Of a stretch of DNA of 64,000 nucleotides, positions 44,709-52,267 are shown piece by piece. The notes under the pieces were generated by a model. The model was given only the letters and a program-made list of their open reading frames with translations, was not told where the DNA came from and did not search any database. Origin of the DNA: Streptomyces sp. B21-105 (lineage in GTDB: Bacteria > Actinomycetota > Actinomycetes > Streptomycetales > Streptomycetaceae); assembly GCF_036898465.1 (NCBI RefSeq), contig NZ_JARUMJ010000001.1, positions 3,472,001-3,536,000 on the forward strand, given 5' to 3'. Each line of letters begins with the position of its first letter. Position 1 is the stretch's first letter. The position numbers and the translations under genes are program-made.

Positions 44709-45509
44709 ATGAAGTTCGCCTTCTCCACTCTCGGTGTTCCCGGTCTGCCCCTTCCCCAGGTGCTGCGGCTCGCGGTCGCGCACGGCTATCACGGCGTGGA
44801 GTTGCGCGCCCATCCCGAGGAGCCGGTCCATCCGGGTCTGAGTCCCAACGAACGGACCGAAGCCGCCGCCGCGTTCAAGGCGGCCGGCGTCGAGGTGCTG
44901 GGGCTCGCCGGGTACGCGCGCGTCGCAGCGCCGGGCAGCGACGAGCCCGTCATCGAGGAGATCCGCGCCCTCGCCGGTCTCGCCCGCGATCTCGGGGCGC
45001 CCTTCGTCCGCGTCTTCCCCGGCGGCGCGGACGGGCAGTCCCCCGACGAGGCCGACGCCGTCGCCGCCCGGCGGCTCGCCGTCGCCGCCGAGTTCGCCGC
45101 CGACCTCGGCGTACGCGTCCTGCTGGAGACCCACGACTCCCATCGCACCGGCGCGGACGCCACCCGCGTCCTCGGCCTCGTCGGGCACCGGCAGGTCGGC
45201 GCGCTGTGGGACGTGATGCACACCTGGCTGGGCGGCGAGCAGCCGCAGGAGACGTACGCGGCGCTCGCCCCGTACCTCGGCTATGTGCAGGTCAAGGACA
45301 TCGCGTCGGCCGACGACACCACGCCGCTGGCGCTCGGCGCCGGAGTGCTGCCGCTCGCCGAGTGCGTGGAGGTGCTGGCGCGCCACGAGTGGGACGGGTG
45401 GCTGTGCTGGGAGTACGAGAAGCGCTGGTACGAGGCCGCCCAGCCGCTGGAGGGCCTCCTGGACGCCGGACGCGCACACCTGGGACAGCTGTTGAACGAC
45501 TCGGCGTGA
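44709..45509 (+). CDS. TIM-barrel sugar phosphate isomerase/epimerase
   Basis: Encodes 266 residues of the xylose-isomerase-like family. Probable metal ligands in RVLLETHDSHRTG, GALWDVMHTW, YVQVKDIAS and LCWEYEKRWYE. GGGGG lies before ATG 44709 and the opening KFAFSTLGVPGLPLPQVLRL is typical. It stands alone but near the LacI/DUF993 operon, whose last gene is a distant relative. Substrate unknown. Confidence 0.88.
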   Translation: MKFAFSTLGVPGLPLPQVLRLAVAHGYHGVELRAHPEEPVHPGLSPNERTEAAAAFKAAGVEVLGLAGYARVAAPGSDEPVIEEIRALAGLARDLGAPFVRVFPGGADGQSPDEADAVAARRLAVAAEFAADLGVRVLLETHDSHRTGADATRVLGLVGHRQVGALWDVMHTWLGGEQPQETYAALAPYLGYVQVKDIASADDTTPLALGAGVLPLAECVEVLARHEWDGWLCWEYEKRWYEAAQPLEGLLDAGRAHLGQLLNDSA

Positions 45510-45582
45510 GGCCTGGTGGGGGCCGGAGGGGGCAGGCCCTCTCCGGGCCGGGCGGAGCGCCGTGCCGCGTCCGTCGCCGTGC

Positions 45583-46215
45583 TCACCCTGCCGTCGGCAG
45601 GAACCGCGCCACCCGCTGCGCCAGCCGCCGCTCGCAGTCCTGCCATTCGTCGGCCGTGACGGCGAACATCGCGGAGTCGCGCAGGAGGCCGTCCTCGCCC
45701 GGCGCCCAGGAGCGGGACCAGTTGCGCAGGACGCCCTCGAAGCGGGCGCCGACGCTCGCGATGGCGGCGCGGGAGCGGCTGTTGCGGGCGTCCGTCTTCA
45801 GGTCCACCCGGGAGACGCCCCACTGTTCGAAGGCGTGTCGGAAGAGGAGCAGTTTGGCCTCGGCGTTGACGCCCGTGCCCTGGGCGGAGCCGGCCAGCCA
45901 GGTGTAACCGACTTCCACGGCGTCGAGTTGCTCGTCGGTCCGCCAGGAACGCGGCTCCAGGTACGCGGTCGCGCCGACCACTCGGCCGGAGGCGAGGGAT
46001 ATCTGCGCGTAGGGCGCGAGCCGGCCGGTCGCCGCGCGGGCGAGCTGGGCGTCGACGTAGTCGCCCATCTCGTCCGCGCGCGGGACCCAGGTGAAGGCGT
46101 ACGTTTTCCGGTTCTCCTCGGCCGCCGCCGCAAGTCCGGCCGCGTGCCGGTGTTCCAGCGGCTCCAGACGCACCAGCGCGCCCTCGAGAACCGGTCCCTC
46201 CAGTGTCGCGGTCAC
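45583..46215 (-). CDS. GNAT family N-acetyltransferase (RimJ/RimL-like)
   Basis: Encodes 210 residues. Motifs: substrate-domain start VRLEPLEHRHAAGLAAA, acetyl-CoA site GYTWLAGSAQGTGVNAEAKL (Q/RxxGxG/A), and NSRSRAAIASVGARFEGVLR. It acetylates an amino group, target unknown. GTG 46215 overlaps the aroA stop by 4 bases, so it is coupled to aroA. The gene ends in a convergent arrangement with the isomerase at 45509; the 73-base gap contains imperfect GGCC-rich inverted repeats that may terminate. Confidence 0.88.
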   Translation of the reverse strand: MTATLEGPVLEGALVRLEPLEHRHAAGLAAAAEENRKTYAFTWVPRADEMGDYVDAQLARAATGRLAPYAQISLASGRVVGATAYLEPRSWRTDEQLDAVEVGYTWLAGSAQGTGVNAEAKLLLFRHAFEQWGVSRVDLKTDARNSRSRAAIASVGARFEGVLRNWSRSWAPGEDGLLRDSAMFAVTADEWQDCERRLAQRVARFLPTAG

Positions 46216-47492
46216 CCGTCGGCGTCCTTCCGCAGTGCCTTCGCCAGCTCCCCGAACGCCTCGTGGAAGCCGGGGAAAGTCTTGCGGACGCAGCCCGGGT
46301 CGTCGAACGAGATTCCGGGGACGCGCAGCCCGGTCACGGCGAAGGACATGACGATGCGGTGGTCGCCGTAGGTCTTGATGTCGGCGCCCGTGGGAGCGCC
46401 GCCCGCGCGGGGGCCGTCCGTGTCGGGGCGGATCTCGATCCAGTCGGGGCCGGTGGCCACCTCGACGCCGAGCCGCCGCAGGTTCTCCGCGCAGGCCTCC
46501 AGCCGGTCGCACTCCTTCACGCGGGTGTTCGCCACGTCCTCGATGCGCACCGGGCCGGTGGCGAAGGGGGCGAGCGCGGCGAGGGTCGGCATGGTGTCGG
46601 AGATGTCCCGCATGTTGACGGTGACGCCCCGCAGTTCGCCGGTCCCGGCCACGGTGGTGCGGTCCGCGCCGACGTCGACGCGGGCGCCCATCCGCCGCAG
46701 CACCTCAACGAACCCGAGGTCGCCCTGGAGCGCGCCAGCGCCGAGGCCCGGCACGCTCACCTCGCCGCCGGTCAGCGCGGCCGCCGCGAAGAAGTAGCTC
46801 GCGGTGGAGGCGTCCGGCTCGATCGCGTAGTTCGTCGCGCGGTAGCCGCCGGGCGGGACGACGTACGTGTTCCCCTCCCGTCCGACCTCCACGCCGAAGG
46901 CCCGCATCATCGCGATCGTGATCTCGACGTACGGGACCGAGACCAGGTCGGTGACGGTGACGCGCAGGCCGGTGCGGGTCAGCGGGCCGAGCAGGAGGAG
47001 CGCGGTGAGGTACTGGGAGGACTGGCCGGCGTCCAGCACGACTTCGCCGCCCTCGACGCCGGCCGCCCGCACGGTCAGCGGGTGGTGGCCCTCCGCCTCC
47101 TCGTGCCGCAGGTCCACGCCCAGGTCGCGCAGGGCGCGGGTGAGCGGGAGGAGCGGGCGGCGGCGCATCTGCGGGGAGGCGTCGAAGCGGTAGACGCCGT
47201 GGCCGGCGGCGGCGAGGGCGGGCAGGAAGCGGGCCGTGGTCGCGCCGTCCCGGCAGAAGACGTCGGCCTCGGCGAGCGCCGGACCCTGCGGCCGGCCGTC
47301 GATCTGCCAGGCGTCGGGCGTCCGGCCGACGCGGTAGCCGAGCCGCGTCAGGCCCTCGGCGAACCCCTCGGTGTCGTCGGAGCGGAGCGGGCGCTGGAGG
47401 GTGGTGACGCCGTCGGCGGCCGCCGCCAGGAACAGGGCGCGGGCGGTGATGGACTTGGAACCGGGGATGTCGACGAGGACCATGCCCCTCAT
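46212..47492 (-). CDS. aroA: 3-phosphoshikimate 1-carboxyvinyltransferase (EPSP synthase)
   Basis: Encodes 426 residues. EPSP synthase landmarks: DIPGSKSITARALFLAAAAD, the catalytic-loop segment FCRDGATTARFLPALAA, SSQYLTALLLLGP, EPDASTASYFFAAAAL, RDISDTMPTLAALAPFA and TYGDHRIVMSFAVTGLR. It makes EPSP from shikimate-3-phosphate and PEP in aromatic amino acid synthesis. The segment GATTARFLPAL departs from the common NAGTA(M/T)RPL form, so it belongs to a divergent subgroup common in Streptomyces. Start ATG 47492 or 47483; the first is used. GNAT gene follows with a 4-base overlap. Confidence 0.93.
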   Translation of the reverse strand: MRGMVLVDIPGSKSITARALFLAAAADGVTTLQRPLRSDDTEGFAEGLTRLGYRVGRTPDAWQIDGRPQGPALAEADVFCRDGATTARFLPALAAAGHGVYRFDASPQMRRRPLLPLTRALRDLGVDLRHEEAEGHHPLTVRAAGVEGGEVVLDAGQSSQYLTALLLLGPLTRTGLRVTVTDLVSVPYVEITIAMMRAFGVEVGREGNTYVVPPGGYRATNYAIEPDASTASYFFAAAALTGGEVSVPGLGAGALQGDLGFVEVLRRMGARVDVGADRTTVAGTGELRGVTVNMRDISDTMPTLAALAPFATGPVRIEDVANTRVKECDRLEACAENLRRLGVEVATGPDWIEIRPDTDGPRAGGAPTGADIKTYGDHRIVMSFAVTGLRVPGISFDDPGCVRKTFPGFHEAFGELAKALRKDADG

Positions 47493-47553
47493 GATCCCGC
47501 GCCGCGCGGCCGCGGTGCCGGTACGTCCACGGGATGGACGAGTGTCGAGACGA

Positions 47554-47601
47554 CGCCCTGCGGGTGAACGGCCGGGTCGCCCTGCGGGTGAACGGCCGGG
47601 T
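47554..47601. repeat. 24-base perfect direct repeat
   Basis: A 24-base unit beginning CGCCCTGCGGGTGAACG occurs twice in tandem (47554-47577 and 47578-47601) in the 386-base region between divergent aroA and the GH3 gene. No other feature is seen in this region; both promoters must lie here. Confidence 0.8.
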
Positions 47602-47878
47602 CGGCGGCGTCGTCGGGGGACGGGCCCGCACCCACGGGGGACGGCCCACGGGCCCGCGCCGACGGGGTGGGAGGCCGGGCGCGCCCCCTCCCCCACGGCG
47701 CACCGCCGGCCGACGCGAGCACTGCCCGGTCGCAGCGCACCCGCACGCCGACACGACTCGGCCTCAGCGCACCGGCACGTCGGCGCGCCCCCTTCCAATA
47801 CGCCGACGGAGGCGTCCGCGCGGGTAGCGTGCGGCACCGGTGCCCCGCCCCGTCACTCCCCCACCGGAAGGAGCGCCG

Positions 47879-49687
47879 ATGCCCTCCCGACGCACCGTTC
47901 TCGCCGCCACCGCCGGCGTCACCGCCGCACTCGCCGTCGGCGGCCCCGCGCACGCGGACGAGCGCCGGCCGCGCGCCCTCCTCTCCCGTATGACGGTGGA
48001 GGAGAAGGTCGGCCAGGTCTTCGTCTCGCGGGTGCACGGCCACTCGGCGACCGCACCCGACGCGGCCGACGCCGACGCCAACCTCGCCGACTTCGGCGTC
48101 CGCACCGGGGCCGAGCTGCTCGCCCGCTACCGGCTCGGCGGCGTCATCTACTTCGCGTGGGCGCACAACACCCGTGCCCCGCGGCAGATCGCGGACCTCT
48201 CCGACGGGCTCCAGCGGGCCTCGCTGCGGCAGCCGCGCGGTCTGCCGGTGCTGATCTCCACCGACCAGGAGCACGGCGTGGTCTGCCGGGTGGGCCGGCC
48301 GGCCACGCTGTTCCCCGGCGCGATGGCGATCGGCGCGGGCGGCTCCCGCGACGACGCCCGCACCCTCGGCCGGATCGCGGGACGCGAACTGCGGGCGATG
48401 GGCGTCCGGCAGAACTACTCCCCCGTCGCCGACGTCAACGTCGACCCGGCCAACCCGGTGATCGGCGTCCGCTCCTTCGGCACCGACCCGGACGCGGTGG
48501 CCGCGCTGGTCGCGGCGGAGATCGAGGGCTACCGGGCAGCGGGGGTGGCGGCGACCGCCAAGCACTTCCCCGGGCACGGGGACACCGCCGTGGACAGCCA
48601 CACCGGCTTCCCCGTCATCACCCACACCCGGCAGGAGTGGGGGGCGCTGGACGCGGCGCCGTTCCGGGCGGCGGTCGCGGCCGGCGTCGACTCCGTGATG
48701 ACCGCGCACATCGTGGTGCCCTCGCTGGACGCCTCCGGCGACCCGGCCACCCTGTCCCGGCCCGTCGTCACCGGGCTGCTGCGCGAGGAGCTGGGCTACG
48801 ACGGCGTCGTGGTCACCGACGCCCTGGACATGGCGGGCGTGCGCACGAAGTACGGCGACGACCGGGTGCCGGTGCTCGCCCTCAAGGCGGGCGTCGACCA
48901 GCTGCTCAACCCGCCCAGGCTGGACGTCGCCTGGAACGCCGTCCTTAGGGCCGTCCGGGACGGGGAGCTCACCGTGCGGCGGCTCGACGAGGCGGTGCTG
49001 CGCATCCTGAGGCTGAAGGAACGGCTGGGCCTGTTCGACGATCCGTACACCGCCCCGGACGCAGTCGCCCGGACCGTCGGCGCCCCGGAGCACCTCACGG
49101 CGGCCGACCTGCTCGCCGAGCGCACGACGACGCTTATCGTCAACGAGGGCGACGAGGGCGACGAGGGCCGCACGGGGGGCGTGCTCCCGCTGTCGCCCCG
49201 CACCCACCCCTCGCTGCTGGTCGTCGGCGCCGATCCCGCCTCGCCCACCGGCACCACGGGTCCGCCCACCGGCGTCCTGGCCGCCGCCCTCGCCGCACAG
49301 GGCTTCCGCACGACGACGCTGCCCACCGGCACGGACCCCTCCGCCGAGACGATCGCGCAGGCGGTCGCGGCGGCGGACGGCGTGGCCGCCGTGGTGGTCG
49401 CGACCTACAACGTCACGGCGGACAGCGCGCAGAAGACGCTGGTCGAGCGGTTGTCGGCGACCGGTCGGCCGGTGATCGCGGTGGCGGTCCGCAACCCCTA
49501 CGACGTGGCACACCTGCCGTCCGTCACGGCGTGCCTGGCGACGTACTGCTGGACCGACGTCGAACTGCGGGCCGCCGCACGCGTCATCACCGGAACGGTC
49601 CGGCCACAGGGGAAGCTGCCCGCGCCCGTGCAGCGCGCGGACGACCCGGCGCGCGTGCTGTACCCGATCGGGCACGGCCTGACGTAG
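47879..49687 (+). CDS. secreted GH3 beta-N-acetylhexosaminidase (NagZ-like)
   Basis: Encodes 602 residues. The N-terminus MPSRRTVLAATAGVTAALAV has a twin-arginine motif, so Tat export is likely, ending near AHA (residue 26). The GH3 domain shows VLISTDQEHGVVCRVG, the NagZ loop KHFPGHGDTAVDSH (Lys228; catalytic His/Asp pair) and the nucleophile in VVTDALDM (Asp314). The C-terminal 200 residues are the second GH3 domain. It removes terminal N-acetylglucosamine from chitin or muropeptide fragments outside the cell. GGAAGGAG precedes ATG 47879. Confidence 0.92.
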   Translation: MPSRRTVLAATAGVTAALAVGGPAHADERRPRALLSRMTVEEKVGQVFVSRVHGHSATAPDAADADANLADFGVRTGAELLARYRLGGVIYFAWAHNTRAPRQIADLSDGLQRASLRQPRGLPVLISTDQEHGVVCRVGRPATLFPGAMAIGAGGSRDDARTLGRIAGRELRAMGVRQNYSPVADVNVDPANPVIGVRSFGTDPDAVAALVAAEIEGYRAAGVAATAKHFPGHGDTAVDSHTGFPVITHTRQEWGALDAAPFRAAVAAGVDSVMTAHIVVPSLDASGDPATLSRPVVTGLLREELGYDGVVVTDALDMAGVRTKYGDDRVPVLALKAGVDQLLNPPRLDVAWNAVLRAVRDGELTVRRLDEAVLRILRLKERLGLFDDPYTAPDAVARTVGAPEHLTAADLLAERTTTLIVNEGDEGDEGRTGGVLPLSPRTHPSLLVVGADPASPTGTTGPPTGVLAAALAAQGFRTTTLPTGTDPSAETIAQAVAAADGVAAVVVATYNVTADSAQKTLVERLSATGRPVIAVAVRNPYDVAHLPSVTACLATYCWTDVELRAAARVITGTVRPQGKLPAPVQRADDPARVLYPIGHGLT

Positions 49688-49694
49688 TCAACGA

Positions 49695-49714
49695 CCCGGG
49701 ACTAAAGTCCCGGG
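49695..49714. repeat. IS605-type right-end hairpin / terminator
   Basis: CCCGGGACT-AA-AGTCCCGGG, perfect 9-bp stem, beginning 8 bases after the GH3 stop and overlapping the tnpB remnant stop (49702). It resembles the subterminal hairpins at right ends of IS200/IS605 elements and may now also terminate the GH3 transcript. Confidence 0.6.
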
Positions 49715-49998
49715 CTTGCACAGCGGGCGCCACTGGCTGTGGTGCTGCGTTTGCGTCCGGTCCCGCCCTCGGGTGTCGGGGGTGGGTCTGGGGCGGTTGA
49801 CTGCGCCCCGCGTCGCCACAACTCTTCCGCGCGAGCGCGGATGTTGCGGGAGCCGTTGCGGTCTGCATGATCAACGAATCCGCAGGACCGGCACGCGAAC
49901 CAGGCCTGCGAGACCCGGTTCGCTCTGTCGATGTGGCCGCATTCGGCGCAGGTGCGGGAGGTGTACGCCGGCTGTGGACGCCTGCGTCCGGCGTCCAC
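49702..49998 (-). pseudogene. tnpB (IS200/IS605 OrfB) 3-prime remnant
   Basis: Only the C-terminal zinc-ribbon end of TnpB survives: AYTSRTCAECGHIDRANR, then AWFACRSCGFVDHADRNGSR, NIRARAEELW and a proline-rich tail. The CxxC...CxxC ribbon and the catalytic Asp of the HADRN segment are kept. Homology stops abruptly at about 49968; the RuvC core and DNA-binding N-terminus are absent. On intact elements this end and the adjoining right-end hairpin also encode the guide (omega/reRNA) scaffold. It inserted between the GH3 gene and the peptidase gene and has since been deleted from the left. Confidence 0.85.
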
Positions 49999-50005
49999 GG
50001 CCTCG

Positions 50006-50045
50006 CTCCTCAGCTCCTCAGCTTCTCAGCTCCTCAGCTCCTCAG
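50006..50045. repeat. 8-base tandem repeat
   Basis: CTCCTCAG five times in a row (third copy CTTCTCAG), between the tnpB remnant and the stop of the peptidase gene. Too short-period for CRISPR; slippage-prone simple repeat, possibly at the breakpoint of the deleted element. Confidence 0.85.
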
Positions 50046-50053
50046 GGGTGCGC

Positions 50054-51469
50054 TCACGGGCGCAGTGCGGGCTCTCGTTCCACGTCGCGCACGTCCAGCT
50101 TCGCGTCGAACTTCGCGAGCGGCCTGGCCTGGGACACCGCCGGCGCCGGGACGCCCGCCCAGTCCAGGATGCGGGCCGTGGCCAGCGCTTTCTGGTCCGC
50201 GACCAGGCCGGCCACGTTCGCGCCGTGGTTCAGGCCGGGGGCGGTGAAGACGTAGCTGTCCTTCGCGCCCTTGCCGAGCCGGAACCGCTCCGAGCCCCAC
50301 GGGTCGTTCTGGCCGTAGACGAAGAGCATGTGGCGGGCGTTGTGCCGCACCCACGTGTCGACGTCCCGCATCGCCCCCGGCTGGAACCGCATCGGGATGT
50401 CGCGGGGCACGAAGTTGCGCGGCGGCTGGTAGCCGTAGCGGATGTACCGCTTCTCGATGTGCGGGAAGCGGATGGTGGGGGCGCCGAGCTGGGTGCCCGC
50501 CTGGTAGTAGTACGGCGTGTACGTGGCGAGGCCCTGGTCGGCGTACGCGGAGAAGCCGGAGACGGCGTCGACCGAGCTCCAGATCTCGTCGTCGGTCGCG
50601 TTGGCCGCGTCCGCCGGGATCGACCCGCAGTCGGAGAGCAGGCTGTACTGCCAGAAGCCCCACACGTAGTCGAGGACGACGGCCTCGTAGGCGCGGTCCA
50701 GGCTGCCGACGGTGGTGAAGGTGTAGCCGTTCTCCGCCGCGTCCGCCGCGTACCTGCGCTCCAGGGGCTCCCGACGCACCAGCGCCTCGCGCTGGACGGC
50801 GTTCAGCCGGTCGCGGCACTCCTTGGTGCCGACGGAGGCGAAGAAGCGGTCGTAGGCCGAGTCCTCGTCGTTGACGACGTCGTTGGGGGCGACGTAGGCG
50901 ACCACGCCGTCCATGTCCCGCGGGTAGAAGCGCTCGTAGTAGGTCGCCGTCATGCCGCCCTTGGAGCCGCCCGTGGAGATCCAGTTCTCCGGGTAGATCT
51001 TCTTCAGCGCGGCGAAGACGCGGTGCTGGTCGCTGGCGGCCTGCCAGACGTCCAGCTTGGACCAGTCGGCGGGGGCCGGACGGGACGGGGTGAAGTAGCG
51101 GTACTCCAGGGAGACCTGGTTGCCGTCCACGATCTGGGTGGGCTCGCGGCGGCCGGGGCTGGTGGAGACGTTGTAGCCGCCGGTGTAGAACACCGTCGGG
51201 CGGCTGACGTCCTTGTGCAGCACCGTGATGCGCTGCTGGAAGGTGCCCTTGGAGGGGTGCCGGTGGTCCACCGGCTGGGTGAAGTTCAGGACGAAGAAGC
51301 GATATCCCGGGTACGGCTTCTCTTCGATCAGGCTGATGCCCGGGACCGCGAGCAGCCGGTCCTTGATGTCGGTGGCCTCCGGCGTGGGGGCGGCGGTCGC
51401 CGCTCCCGCCGTGCTCAGCGTGCCTATGAGCACCGTGAGCGCGAGCAGCCATCTGAGCGCCTTGCGCAT
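50054..51469 (-). CDS. secreted tripeptidyl aminopeptidase (peptidase family S37)
   Basis: Encodes 471 residues: Sec signal peptide (residues 1-27, LLALTVLIGTLSTAGAATAA) and an S37/PS-10-type serine peptidase. Nucleophile in WISTGGSKGGMTATYYERFYP (Ser169); FVYGQNDPWGSERF likely has the catalytic Asp and APGLNHGANV the His. S37 enzymes of Streptomyces release N-terminal tripeptides outside the cell. GGAGG precedes ATG 51469. Start of the mature protein follows TPEATDIKDRLLAVPG. Confidence 0.93.
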   Translation of the reverse strand: MRKALRWLLALTVLIGTLSTAGAATAAPTPEATDIKDRLLAVPGISLIEEKPYPGYRFFVLNFTQPVDHRHPSKGTFQQRITVLHKDVSRPTVFYTGGYNVSTSPGRREPTQIVDGNQVSLEYRYFTPSRPAPADWSKLDVWQAASDQHRVFAALKKIYPENWISTGGSKGGMTATYYERFYPRDMDGVVAYVAPNDVVNDEDSAYDRFFASVGTKECRDRLNAVQREALVRREPLERRYAADAAENGYTFTTVGSLDRAYEAVVLDYVWGFWQYSLLSDCGSIPADAANATDDEIWSSVDAVSGFSAYADQGLATYTPYYYQAGTQLGAPTIRFPHIEKRYIRYGYQPPRNFVPRDIPMRFQPGAMRDVDTWVRHNARHMLFVYGQNDPWGSERFRLGKGAKDSYVFTAPGLNHGANVAGLVADQKALATARILDWAGVPAPAVSQARPLAKFDAKLDVRDVEREPALRP

Positions 51470-51629
51470 GCGCGTGCACCCTCCTTGTGAGACAGATGTG
51501 CGTCGCCGGAAGCTATCGGAGCAACACGAGTCACACCAGAGGGAGTTGACGCATCAGGACTGCGGCGGGGCCGGCGCGCGGATCAGCGGGGCGGCGAGCA
51601 GACCGAGGTCCGGCCGGCCGGCGCACGGG

Positions 51630-51998
51630 TCAGCACAGGAACCAGCCCGACCGGTACGAGCCGCTGCCCACCGCTGCCGTCACCCGCACGCGCCGGTGGC
51701 CGGCGTGCGTCTTGGCGACCGGTGAACTGCGTCTGTCCATGCGCGACTTGTGCACGGCGACCAGTCCGCGCGCCTGGATGCTCACCGAGACCAGCCGATT
51801 GACGCCGGGCCGCTTCTGGACGGTGACGGCGCAGACCACGCCGCCGTCCCGGTAGAGCAGCACGGAGCCGGTCGAGAAGGACAGGGTGCGCACCTTGCGG
51901 CCGGTGCAGGACGACCCGGCGGGGGCCGCCTGGGCGCTGCCCGGGACGGCGACCGCGAGCACCACGGCCGCGAGCAGCACGGCCAGCGCCGCGGTCAT
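51630..51998 (-). CDS. small secreted protein
   Basis: Encodes 122 residues: signal peptide MTAALAVLLAAVVLAVAVPG ending at AQA (residue 24), then about 95 residues with three cysteines and a beta-rich pattern (RKVRTLSFSTGSVLLYRDGG, VVCAVTVQKRPG, LVSVSIQARG, GSGSYRSGWFLC). Arginine/histidine-rich in the middle. ATG 51998 begins the signal peptide, with AGAAG before it; the frame upstream is repeat-encoded and rejected. Function unknown. Confidence 0.75.
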   Translation of the reverse strand: MTAALAVLLAAVVLAVAVPGSAQAAPAGSSCTGRKVRTLSFSTGSVLLYRDGGVVCAVTVQKRPGVNRLVSVSIQARGLVAVHKSRMDRRSSPVAKTHAGHRRVRVTAAVGSGSYRSGWFLC

Positions 51999-52007
51999 TC
52001 TTCTGAC

Positions 52008-52106
52008 CGTCGTACTCGCCGTACTCGCCCTGCTTGCAGCGCTCCCCGCACTCGCCGCGCCTGTTGCGCTCCCCGTACTCGCCCTGCTCGCCCCGCTCGC
52101 CGTGCT
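52008..52106. repeat. degenerate 9-base repeats upstream of the secreted protein
   Basis: Imperfect copies of GTACTCGCC / GCACTCGCC / GCTCCCCGT run for about 100 bases directly upstream of the gene at 51998. Another frame reads as repeated GEYGERGEQ, but no start or ribosome site supports translation. It occupies the probable promoter region. Confidence 0.6.
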
Positions 52107-52267
52107 CCGTGCGCGTTCCGCGCCTGTGCTCACGGTCCGGGCCCCCTCCCGTGTCCGCCGTGCGCGACAGCCGACCAGGTGCCGGGCCGGCCGTACGCGC
52201 GATCCCCGTACTGATGTACGGACGCCGGAGGTGTGCCGATGGTTGCACGACCGTCACCGGAACGCGC

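Noticed and set aside
50006..50045. CRISPR-like repeat
   Set aside because: Units are 8 bases with no spacers; a simple tandem repeat.
52008..52257. Protein with GEYGERGEQ repeats
   Set aside because: Produced by reading the 9-base DNA repeats in one frame; no ribosome site and other frames are equally open.
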